Assembly (NCBI GenBank): GCA_016192455.1
Contig: JACPUC010000012.1
Location: 62,001 to 126,000 of the forward strand
Reading direction: 5' to 3'
DNA from: Candidatus Tectimicrobiota bacterium
GTDB lineage: Bacteria > JACPUC01
DNA: 64,000 nt
Positions 50,206 to 58,280 of the stretch are shown in pieces (within the stretch, counting starts at the first letter, position 1; each line of letters starts with the position of its first letter). The position numbers and the translations under genes are program-made. The notes under the pieces are model-generated. The model did not search any database. It was not told the origin of the DNA and saw only the letters and a list, made by a program, of their open reading frames with translations.

Positions 50206-51495
50206 TCATGAACCGCGTGCTGCCGCGGCAGCGGTGGCGGCGGCCGCCACCGGGAGGATGGGGCTGACGGTGAAGCGCAGGGCGCGGTGGGCTTGGCGCA
50301 GAGCCTGCTCGACCTGCTGCGGCGAGTCGCCGCGGGCGAAGATGAAGCCGAGGTAGCTCCCCCCCTCCGGCAGCGGCAGGAGCGCCTGCGAGCTCTTCGC
50401 GGTGATGGTCACCTCGTCAATGCCGTCGACGGCGCGGGCGGCCTCAATCCCCTCCACCCGCTCGTAGATGCCGGGCCGTTCAATCGGCAGCATCATCACC
50501 CCGACGGCCCGATCCTCCCGCCGCGGCTCGATCTCCAGGCCGAGGGCGTGGCGGATGATGAGCTCCTCCAACGACATGCCGGTGCCGAAGCGCAGGGTGC
50601 GCGAGCAGAGTCCACCGATGGCGCGCGCGGCGATCTCGAGGATGCGCGGCCCCTGCGGCGTCAGGCGCAGCTCGGCGTGAATCGGTCCGCGCACGAGCCC
50701 CAGGGCGCGGCAGGCGCGGTCGACCTCCTTGACCATGGCGGCCTGCGTGGCCGCGTCTTCGCGTGACGGCGTGACGAAGAGCGTCTCCTCGAAGAACGGC
50801 CCCTCGAGCGGGTCGGGCTTGTCGAAGATCGCCAGGACGCGCAGCACGCCGTTGTCCAGCAACCCCTCCAGCGTCGCCTCGCGCCCCTCAAGGTAGCCCT
50901 CGACGAGAATCCAGTCGTCCGCCTCATCGCGCCGCACGCGCACCTCCGCGGTCCGCAGGAGCGCCGCAACGCGGCGGAAGGCGACGACGAACTCCGCCGG
51001 CCCGCCGGCCCGCACCACCCCGCGGCTGGCGGAGAGCGCCAACGGCTTCAGCACGCAGGGGTAGGCCACCTGGCGCGCGGCGTCCGCCGCATCGGCGTCC
51101 AGGGGGAAGCGCGCGAACGGCGGCACGCTCACGCCCGCGGCGCGCAGGAGCCGGCGCGCCAGGTACTTGTTGCGGCAGGCCGCGGCCGCGGTACTCGGGT
51201 TGTGGGGCAAGCCGAGCCGGGCGCTGGCCAGCGCCGCCGTGCGCACCGGCAGGTCGCCCACCGCCACGATGCCGTGGATGGGATGCTCGCGGGCGTACCG
51301 TTCGATGACGCGCGCCGCCGTCCGCGGTTGGTTGAACCGCAGCGCCAGGGCGCCATCGTGCCAGGGGTCGTCGAGGGAGTGGCAATGATCGGTGCCGAGG
51401 GTCACCGCCACGCCGAGCCGCTGGGCGGCGGCGGCGAAGTCGCGTCCCTCGTACCCCGTCGTGGCGAAGAGGAGGAGGAGCCGTTTCTCATCCAT
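50206..51495 (-). CDS. ATP-grasp ligase (carboxylate-amine ligase-like)
   Basis: 429 residues from the ATG at 51495 (MDEKRLLLLFATTGYEG). The ATP-grasp core is visible: CVLKPLALSASRGV (nucleotide-binding), WILVEGYLEGREATLEG, and ARAIGGLCSRTLRFGTG with the metal-binding IHAELRLTPQGPRILEIAAR. This resembles L-amino-acid ligases and biotin-carboxylase-like enzymes that join a carboxylate to an amine or thiol. The last gene of the minus-strand group YggX-radical SAM-ATP-grasp; starts 123 bp after the radical SAM gene. Confidence 0.82.
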   Translation of the reverse strand: MDEKRLLLLFATTGYEGRDFAAAAQRLGVAVTLGTDHCHSLDDPWHDGALALRFNQPRTAARVIERYAREHPIHGIVAVGDLPVRTAALASARLGLPHNPSTAAAACRNKYLARRLLRAAGVSVPPFARFPLDADAADAARQVAYPCVLKPLALSASRGVVRAGGPAEFVVAFRRVAALLRTAEVRVRRDEADDWILVEGYLEGREATLEGLLDNGVLRVLAIFDKPDPLEGPFFEETLFVTPSREDAATQAAMVKEVDRACRALGLVRGPIHAELRLTPQGPRILEIAARAIGGLCSRTLRFGTGMSLEELIIRHALGLEIEPRREDRAVGVMMLPIERPGIYERVEGIEAARAVDGIDEVTITAKSSQALLPLPEGGSYLGFIFARGDSPQQVEQALRQAHRALRFTVSPILPVAAAATAAAAARGS

Positions 51496-51618
51496 GGCGC
51501 CGATCTTCCCGCGGGAACGTGAGGTCATCCTGATTGAGCCGGCAGCCATGCTACCCCGGCGCACCTAGGCCTCGGGCGTACCCGATCATCCCTCTGCTGC
51601 CAGTCGATCTCTACGCGG

Positions 51619-53034
51619 TTACAGGAGAGCTACCTGCTCTTCGGTCGGTTCAGCTCAGCAGTACCAGGGCTCGTTCAGGAAGGGGATGCCCTGCCTCAGC
51701 GTGCCGCGCATCGCCAGCGACGGCGGCGTCCGCCCCGCCGCCTCGTGGGCCGCCTGCCAGAGCTGCGCAAAGAGCCGCCGCCGCGTCAGGCCCTGCTGCT
51801 CCCCCTCCTTGACGAGCGCCTGCAGGGTCCAGCAGAGCGTATCCAGGCGGGGATCGCTGTGCGACCAGGGGTAGGAGAGGGAGTCGGGAGCAAAGTCGCC
51901 GACCAGGCGCTGCACCTCCTGCAGCTCCAACAGCCGCGACCCGGCAGGGAGGAGGAGACGCATGGCGAGCTGGATGGGCGCCACGTTCTCGACCAGGTCG
52001 AGCTCGACGAGCACCCGCAGGAGCTCCAGGTAGGTCTCGAAGGTCGTCCAGGGCGAGAAGGGAACGAAGGTCGGCGCCAGCGTCACCCCCGCCTCGCGGC
52101 AGCGCGCCGCCACGCGGTGGAAATCGTCGCGCGTATGCCCCTTGTCGAGGAGGCGGAGGAAACGATCATCGACCGACTCGACGGCGCTGGTCACGAAAGC
52201 GCAGCCGGTGCGGCGCAGCGTTTCGAGGTGCTCCGCATGCCGCAGCAGGTGCTGCACCTTGATCGTCACATCGTAGGTGAGGGCGGGGAACTCGTCGTGC
52301 AGCGCTTCCACCAGGGCCAGCGCGTGCCGCACGCCGTTGAAGAAGTCGGGATCGCCGAAAGTGAGGTGCCGCGCCCCCGCCGCCACCTGCTGCCGGATGT
52401 CGGCCAGGACCACCTGGCGCTGCACGATGCGGAACTGTCCGTTGTAGACGGGCACGATGGGGCAATGCCGGCAGCGGTGCTTGCAGCCGCGGCTCGCCTC
52501 GGTGTAGCCGGCGAGGCGCGTCTCGCCATCGGGGAGGAGGAGCTGGGCGTAGCGATGCAGGGGGGGCAGCCCACGGCGCTCGGGCACCTTGAAGGGGAGC
52601 TTGTCGAGGGAGATGACCGGCTCGCCCTGCGATTGGTCGCGGCGCGCGGCGCCCGGGGAGGCGCCGGCGAGACGCAGGCGCTCCACCATGCGCACCAGGC
52701 CGGGTTCGAACTCGCCGCCCAGGATGGTCTGCGCCCCGAGCCGCCTGAGGTACGCCTCGTTCATCGGCGCGTAGAGTCCGTAGAAGCAGAGGTGCGCGCG
52801 GGGATTGAGTTGCCTCACCCTGTCGAGCAGGCGCGCCGCCAGCTTGGTGGCGGTGTGCATCGGCACGTAGAAGGCCACCGCATCGGCACAACTCACCTCG
52901 TCCTCGCGCAGCGGCTCCTTCGCCAAGTCCTGGCAGGAGACGGCGACGCCCGCCTGCGTCAGCCACGCCGCGGGCGAGGCGAGGCCGAAGGGCTGGCGGC
53001 CGAGGTCGTAGGTGGAGATGAGGACAACCCGCAT
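51619..53034 (-). CDS. CUAEP-tail radical SAM protein, probable selenoprotein (UGA read as Sec at residue 460)
   Basis: The radical SAM motif CKHRCRHC (Cys184/188/191) and the C-terminal half TFGDPDFFNG, HLLRHAEHLETL are typical; the N-terminal 110 residues resemble a B12-binding-like Rossmann domain (RVVLISTYDLG). The frame meets a TGA at 51657-51655 right after TGC. Continuing through it gives Cys459-Sec460-Ala-Glu-Pro-Thr-Glu-Glu-Gln-Val-Ala-Leu-Leu and a TAA at 51621-51619, for 471 residues. The named CUAEP/CCAEP-tail radical SAM family, which I recall from protein-family databases, has this ending with Sec or Cys in the second position. A SECIS-like hairpin follows. Function unknown. Located between yggX and the ATP-grasp gene. 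Confidence 0.85.
51626..51640 (-). promoter_or_regulatory. SECIS-like hairpin for selenocysteine insertion
   Basis: On the minus strand AGAGC pairs perfectly with GCUCU around the loop AGGUA. The GGU triplet lies 21-23 nt after the UGA. E. coli fdhF SECIS has GC-AGGUCU-GC with GGU 19-21 nt after its UGA, so both the loop and the distance agree. It overlaps the coding sequence, as bacterial SECIS elements do. Confidence 0.75.
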
Positions 53035-53106
53035 GGGATCGGACGTTTCTGAACGGCGCTCGGGTGAGCCTAATGAGGGATGGGAGGCCGGCCTCGCGGC
53101 GCCGGC

Positions 53107-53412
53107 TTACATCTTGCCTTGCGGCGGCACATAGCCCGGCGGCAACGCGGCATCCTCGCCAAAGAAGAACTCTTCCATCTGAGAGAGGATGAGCTCGTCC
53201 GATTCAGGCTCCGACGGCGTGAGCCGATACTCATTGATGACCATGATGAGGAACTCCTTCCACATCTCCCACGCCCGCTGCGAGACGTTCTCGTAGATGC
53301 GCGCGGCCAGCTCTTCCGGAGCCATCAGCTTGACGATCTCGTAGGTCGTCTCATCAATGCCGGGGAGCTCTTCTGACAGCTTGATGCACTTCACCATGCG
53401 CGGCTCGGCCAT
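53107..53412 (-). CDS. yggX: YggX-like Fe(II) trafficking protein
   Basis: 101 residues from the ATG at 53412, preceded by AAGGAGA. Segments PGIDETTYEIVKLMAPEELA, ISARIYENVSQRAWEMW-like (here ARIYENVSQRAWEMW), INEYRLTPSE and MEEFFFG match YggX, which has an early Cys (here in MVKCIKL), a central Trp and a late FLF. YggX protects Fe-S clusters and labile iron. It precedes the radical SAM gene by 72 bp on the same strand and probably shares the transcript. Confidence 0.72.
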   Translation of the reverse strand: MAEPRMVKCIKLSEELPGIDETTYEIVKLMAPEELAARIYENVSQRAWEMWKEFLIMVINEYRLTPSEPESDELILSQMEEFFFGEDAALPPGYVPPQGKM

Positions 53413-53544
53413 ACCGTGTCTCCTTGTGGCGAAACCCTTGCGCCAACGACCATGCGAAGGCGGCCCATCCTGAGCTTCAGTATAGTACACGAGCGGGGGG
53501 GAACAAGCGCTTCTGCCGCCGCGATGTCGCGCCGCCCCGCCCCC

Positions 53545-54405
53545 TCAGCGGAAGAGCGTCACCAGGCTGGCGCCCAGCACGATCAGGCAGGTGGCGGCGA
53601 CCACCCGCGTCGTGATGAACTCGCTGTCGCGCAGCAGCAGGAGGCTGAGGACCATCGAGAAGAGCGGCGCGGTGTTCATGAGGGTGGTCACCACGATGAT
53701 GTTGCCGAGCTGCAAGGACTTGAAATTGGCGTAGACCGCGACCAGGGAGAAGACGCCGGCGCCGCTGAAATGCAGGAGACTCCGCCTGTCGCCGACGAGA
53801 CCGCGGCCGTGGCTGCGCAGCAGGGAGACGCCGACGAGGCAGAGCATGCCGCTCGTGATGGTGATCGCCGCGCCGGCCATGGCATGCGGGTAGAGCTGCA
53901 GGCCAAGCTGGCGGAGATTGACCGACACGCCGAAGGTCAGGGCCGAGAGAATCGGGAAGAGGAAGGCCGCCCGTTGCCTCCGGCCTTCCTCGCGTGGCGC
54001 CGTGAGCAGCGCCACGCCACCCACGCAGACGAGGGTCCCGAGCACCAGCGGCAGCCGCGCCGGCTCGCCGAACGCCGCGATGGCGACCAGCATGGTCACG
54101 ATCGGCATGGTGGCGATCACCGGGTGGGCGCGCGTGACGCCCAGCCGGGCGATGCCAAGGAAGCCGAAGTACCTCCCCAGCGCCGGCGAGAGCAACCCGG
54201 CGAGGATGAAGATGACGAGGGCCTTGGCGGGGATGCTGTCGATCCCACCCGTCCCCAGGAGGATCGACCAGTAGACGAGAATGTTCACGAAGGTGGAGAT
54301 GACCGTTGCGGAGATCGGTGAGGCGGTGCGCATGCCCCACTTGGCGAAGATGTTGCTGGCGCCGAACCCGAAGGCGCTGAGCAGGGCGAAGGCCACCGCG
54401 AGCAT
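53545..54405 (-). CDS. EamA/DMT-family transporter
   Basis: 286 residues from the ATG at 54405 (MLAVAFALLSAFGFG); the upstream in-frame region is Arg-rich and non-membrane. Ten hydrophobic segments form two EamA repeats (about 1-135 and 150-286), with the typical LGVTRAHPVIATMPIVTML between TM4 and TM5. The family exports amino acids, metabolites or drugs; substrate unknown. Upstream of yggX on the same strand, 132 bp away. Confidence 0.85.
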   Translation of the reverse strand: MLAVAFALLSAFGFGASNIFAKWGMRTASPISATVISTFVNILVYWSILLGTGGIDSIPAKALVIFILAGLLSPALGRYFGFLGIARLGVTRAHPVIATMPIVTMLVAIAAFGEPARLPLVLGTLVCVGGVALLTAPREEGRRQRAAFLFPILSALTFGVSVNLRQLGLQLYPHAMAGAAITITSGMLCLVGVSLLRSHGRGLVGDRRSLLHFSGAGVFSLVAVYANFKSLQLGNIIVVTTLMNTAPLFSMVLSLLLLRDSEFITTRVVAATCLIVLGASLVTLFR

Positions 54406-54626
54406 GGTTGCCTCGACAGCGGAGAGCAGGGTGCGGCGCCGAGCGAGGCCGCGGAGGCGCCCGCGCGGCCGCCGGGCAGGCGAGCGCCGGTGGACCGCCG
54501 CGAAGTTTCGCGCCATACTTCCGGCCGGCGTTGCCGGCGACGGCCCCTGAAGGGGATCGGGGCGCCCCCCACCGGGCCGGGCAGCTCCGCAGGCCCGCCC
54601 GCCGCCCTCGGCCGCGAGGAGGTACG

Positions 54627-56018
54627 ATGACCGTCGATCTCGCCATTGTCAATGGTACGGTGGTCACACCCGCCGGCCCTCAGCCGCTCACGGTCGCGGT
54701 GCGCCAGGAACGTATCGTTGCCCTCAGCGATCGGGCGCATTGCCCCGCGGCGCGCGAGATCCTCGACGCGAGCGATCTGCACGTGCTTCCCGGGCTGGTG
54801 GAGGGGCACGTCCACTTCCGTGAACCGGGCCTGACTCAGAAGGAGGACTTCGGCAGCGGCTCGGCGGCCGCGGTCTGCGGCGGGGTGACGACGGTGATCG
54901 ACATGCCGAACACCGTGCCGCCCACCGCCGACGCGCAGAGCCTGCGGCAAAAGCAAGCCCTGGCGGAGGCCAAGTCGTTGGTTGATTTCGGGCTGCTGGG
55001 GGTCATCCTGCCGAACAACCTGCGGCAGCTCCGCGGCCTGGTGGAGGCCGGCGCCCTGGGGTTGAAGGTCTTCATGGGGATGACGGTGGGCAATCTGCCG
55101 GCGCCCGAGGACGGCGACATCCTCGAGGCCTGGAGGCTGGCCGCAGAGCTGGGAATTCCGGTGGCGGTGCACGCCGAGAGCAGCGTCCTTGTGCACCACT
55201 GCACCGAACGGCTGCGCGCCGGCGGCCGCAGCGACGCCCTGGCGCACTATGAAGCCCGCCCCGAGATCGCCGAAGAGGAGGCGATCCAGCGCGCCATCCT
55301 CCTGGCGGCGGCGGCGGGCGCGCGCCTGCACGTCCTGCACGTCAGCACGGCCCAGGGGGCGGCGCTGGTGGGGGCGGCGAAACGCCGCGGCGGCGCGGTG
55401 AGCGCCGAGACGACGCCGCACTACCTGCTCTTGCAGAGCGCCGACGCCGCGCGCCTCGGCAACACCATGAAGATCAACCCGCCGGTGCGCGCCGCCGGCC
55501 ACGCGGAGCAGCTCTGGCAGGCCCTGCGGGGCGGCGCGATTGACAGCATCGCCACCGACCACGCTCCCCACCTGCCGGAAGAGAAGCGCCGGCGGAACGT
55601 CTGGGAGGCCCCGTCGGGGTTCCCCGGCGTGGAGACAGCCCTCCCCCTCATGCTCACCCAGGTGAACGCCGGGCGCATGCGCCTCGAGGAGTACGTGCGC
55701 TGGCACTGCGAGAACCCGGCGCGCATCTGGGGACTCTACCCCCGCAAAGGGGTGATCCAGGTCGGCAGCGACGCCGACCTGACCCTCGTCGATCTCTCCC
55801 GCCGCGACGTCATCAGGGCGGCGAACCTGCACAGCAAGAGCAAGGTAACGCCCTATGAGGGGTGGGAGGTGCAAGGCGTGCCGGTCTGCACCCTGGTGCG
55901 GGGCCAGATCGTCATGCGGGAGGGACAGCTCGTGGGCAGGCCGCGGGGACGGATGCTCTGGCCAAGCCGCGAGGCAAGGGCGGGCAGGGCCTCTGATGAC
56001 GCCGCGCGACTCGCATGA
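54627..56018 (+). CDS. Cyclic amidohydrolase, dihydroorotase/allantoinase-like
   Basis: 463 residues from the ATG at 54627, preceded by GAGGAGGT. Metal ligands are visible: His61 and His63 (HVHFRE), Lys147 (LKVFMG, expected carbamylated), His182 (AVHAE), His238 (LHVS) and Asp311 (ATDHAPH). DMPNTVPPT and GSDADLTLVDLS are also typical. The sequence resembles dihydroorotase and allantoinase almost equally; the long C-terminus and VTPYEGW lean to allantoinase. No pyrimidine or purine-degradation neighbour is present to decide. Confidence 0.82.
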   Translation: MTVDLAIVNGTVVTPAGPQPLTVAVRQERIVALSDRAHCPAAREILDASDLHVLPGLVEGHVHFREPGLTQKEDFGSGSAAAVCGGVTTVIDMPNTVPPTADAQSLRQKQALAEAKSLVDFGLLGVILPNNLRQLRGLVEAGALGLKVFMGMTVGNLPAPEDGDILEAWRLAAELGIPVAVHAESSVLVHHCTERLRAGGRSDALAHYEARPEIAEEEAIQRAILLAAAAGARLHVLHVSTAQGAALVGAAKRRGGAVSAETTPHYLLLQSADAARLGNTMKINPPVRAAGHAEQLWQALRGGAIDSIATDHAPHLPEEKRRRNVWEAPSGFPGVETALPLMLTQVNAGRMRLEEYVRWHCENPARIWGLYPRKGVIQVGSDADLTLVDLSRRDVIRAANLHSKSKVTPYEGWEVQGVPVCTLVRGQIVMREGQLVGRPRGRMLWPSREARAGRASDDAARLA

Positions 56019-56080
56019 ATGTCGCAGCGCTGCCGTCGACCGGAGGGATTCCGCCGGCAGCGGCGCCTCGCGCGACTGCC

Positions 56081-57499
56081 TTACGCCGACGTGGATGCGG
56101 AGATCGAGGCTGCTTCGCGCAGTCGATTCACGCAGTCGAGGGCGGCCACCTTGTAGCACTCCGCCAGGGTGGGGTAGTTGAAGACCATGGTGAGGAAGTA
56201 GTCGATCGTCCCCTGGAAGTACATCACCGCCTGACCGATGTGGATGATCTCCGTGGTGCCGGTGCCGATGCCGTGCACCGCGAGGAGGCGCCGCGTGTCC
56301 TGGTGCACGAGGACTTTCAGCATCCCCACGTCCTCGCCGAGGAGCTGGCCGCGGGCGATCTCGCGGTAGCGGGCCCGGCCTTGCTCGTAGGGCACTCGCG
56401 CCTTGGTGAGCTGCTCCTCCGTGGGGCCGATCATGGAGATTTCGGGGATCGTGTAGATGCCGAAGGGGAGCAGCTCGGGCGTCGAGGCGCACTGCTCGCC
56501 GAAGGCGTGGCAACTGGCCAGGCGGCCCTGCTCCATGGCCGTGGCGGCCAGGCTCGGGAAACCGATGACGTCCCCGGCGGCATAGATGGTGGGGACGCTC
56601 GTCTGGTAACACTCGTTGACCTTGATGCGGCCGCGCTCGTCGACCTCGATGCCCACCTTCTCCAAGCCCAGGCCGTCGATGGCGCCGGTCCGTCCCACCG
56701 CGTACAGCGCCGTGTGGGCGGTGATGCGCTTGCCGCTCAGCAGCTCGGCGACGACGCGGCGCTCGGCGCTCTTCGCCAAGCTCGCCACCTCCTCGCCCAG
56801 CAGCAGGGTCACCCCTTTCTGGCGCATGTGGTAGGAGAGCGCTTCAGAGATCTCGAGGTCAAGGAAACCGAGCAGGCGCGCCGACCGTTCCACCAGGGTG
56901 ACCTTGACACCGAGGGCGGCGAACATACTGGCGTACTCAGCGCCCACGATGCCGCCGCCGATCACCAGGAGGGTCGGCGGAATTTCCGCCAGGTGCAGGA
57001 TGCCCTTCGAGTCGACGATGATCTCATCATCGAAGGGGATATGGCTGGGTCGGGTGGGGCTGCTGCCGGTGGCGATGACGATGAAGTCGGTGCTGCAGCG
57101 ACGGTCTCCATCACCGCTTTCGATAAAGAGGGTATGGGGGTCGATGAGGGCGGCGGCGCCGTAGATCACCTCAACGTTGTTGCGGGTGAGCTGCGACCGC
57201 ACCACGGCGATCTCGTTGCGGATCACCTGCTCGCAGCGCGCCAGGAGGTCCGCCATCGCGATGCGCCGTTTCAGAATAAGGTTGGAGTCGTAGAAGGAGC
57301 GCTCGCGCAGCCCAGCCAGATAGATCACCGCTTCGCGCAGGCTCTTGCTGGGGATGGTGCCGGTGTTGATGCAGACGCCGCCGACGACGTGCTGGCGCTC
57401 GATGACCGCCACACTCTTGCCGAGCTTCGCCGCCTGAATCGCGGCTTTCTGACCGCCCGGCCCGCTGCCGATGACGACAAGATCATAGTGCTGAAGCAC
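56081..57499 (-). CDS. sthA: Si-specific NAD(P)(+) transhydrogenase, SthA-like
   Basis: 472 residues. The FAD fold starts LVVIGSGPGGQKAAIQAAKLG. The redox site reads GVCINTGTIPSKSLREAV: Cys43 is present, but the second Cys of dihydrolipoamide dehydrogenase is Thr48, as in E. coli SthA. The NAD domain has LLVIGGGIVGAEYASMFAALG and the dimer domain ends GIGTGTTEIIHIGQAVM. It transfers hydride between NADPH and NAD. It is convergent with the amidohydrolase gene. Confidence 0.9.
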   Translation of the reverse strand: MLQHYDLVVIGSGPGGQKAAIQAAKLGKSVAVIERQHVVGGVCINTGTIPSKSLREAVIYLAGLRERSFYDSNLILKRRIAMADLLARCEQVIRNEIAVVRSQLTRNNVEVIYGAAALIDPHTLFIESGDGDRRCSTDFIVIATGSSPTRPSHIPFDDEIIVDSKGILHLAEIPPTLLVIGGGIVGAEYASMFAALGVKVTLVERSARLLGFLDLEISEALSYHMRQKGVTLLLGEEVASLAKSAERRVVAELLSGKRITAHTALYAVGRTGAIDGLGLEKVGIEVDERGRIKVNECYQTSVPTIYAAGDVIGFPSLAATAMEQGRLASCHAFGEQCASTPELLPFGIYTIPEISMIGPTEEQLTKARVPYEQGRARYREIARGQLLGEDVGMLKVLVHQDTRRLLAVHGIGTGTTEIIHIGQAVMYFQGTIDYFLTMVFNYPTLAECYKVAALDCVNRLREAASISASTSA

Positions 57500-58280
57500 G
57501 GTCCGGCATCCCTCATTGCGATGGGTTTCCGGCTCGCCCCTCGGCTGCGGGCGGTCGGGGACCTTCCCGGGCGGAGCGCCCGGCTCGTACCAGCGTCGCC
57601 GCCTCAGCTACCGGGAAGACGCGACCGCCGTCGGCTGCTCCTCGGGCTCGCCCTCCTCGATGCAGTGTGCGGGAAAACCGCGTTCATCGCAACCCTTCGT
57701 CAACGTCGGGCAAGGAGCGCCCGCGCCCTTCCAGGTGGCAAGCTCCGGGGAGCCGGAGTGGACCCCAGGGCCACCCCGAGCGGCGCAGCTCCTCGGCCGC
57801 GGGCGCCGCGCACCTCGGCCCTGCCTGCCGCGACCGCGGCCCAGGCCGGCCGCCACCGGCAGGCGCGGAGAGGCGCCCCTTCTCTTGATCCCGGCGTCTC
57901 CGGCACTCGCCGTGCTCGGAAGTGTGGGAGATGCGTGGTCAACGACCGCCTGGCAGCGTGACGAGAGCGGCTGGAAGGGGATGCCTCTCAGCCGAGGCAC
58001 GCCGTGTCACGAAAATGCTTGAGACATTCTACGGTCAGTATTACTCTTTGGCCATCACTTCTCTCGTGAAACGTTGACAGATTCCTCTAGCTGCGTGCTT
58101 GGAAACTACGGTAGAATTTGGGTAAACAAAAACCTCTTCGTTCTGGACCCTTCCTCGTGCACTGTTGTCTCTTTGGGTAGTGCCCCATCCCACCCCCAGG
58201 AAGAGGAAGCAGCGACGCAGCGCCCTGGCGGGAGAAGGCGGCTGCATGCACCCGAGAACGCCCTAAGGTGAGGCTAGACG
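57500..58280. other. Intergenic region without a gene
   Basis: 781 bp between the SthA-like gene start and the efflux adaptor. The left half is GC-rich; around 58020-58150 the DNA becomes AT-richer and includes a TTGACA (58074-58079), but no -10 at the proper distance. It probably contains the RND-operon promoter. No convincing reading frame is seen. Confidence 0.45.

Noticed and set aside
56081-57499. Dihydrolipoamide dehydrogenase partner for the E1 pair
   Set aside because: The second redox cysteine is Thr48, which is the SthA pattern.
57516-58022. Reading frame of 168 residues upstream of the RND adaptor
   Set aside because: Arg/Pro-rich composition, no conserved motifs, and a competing frame on each strand of similar length.
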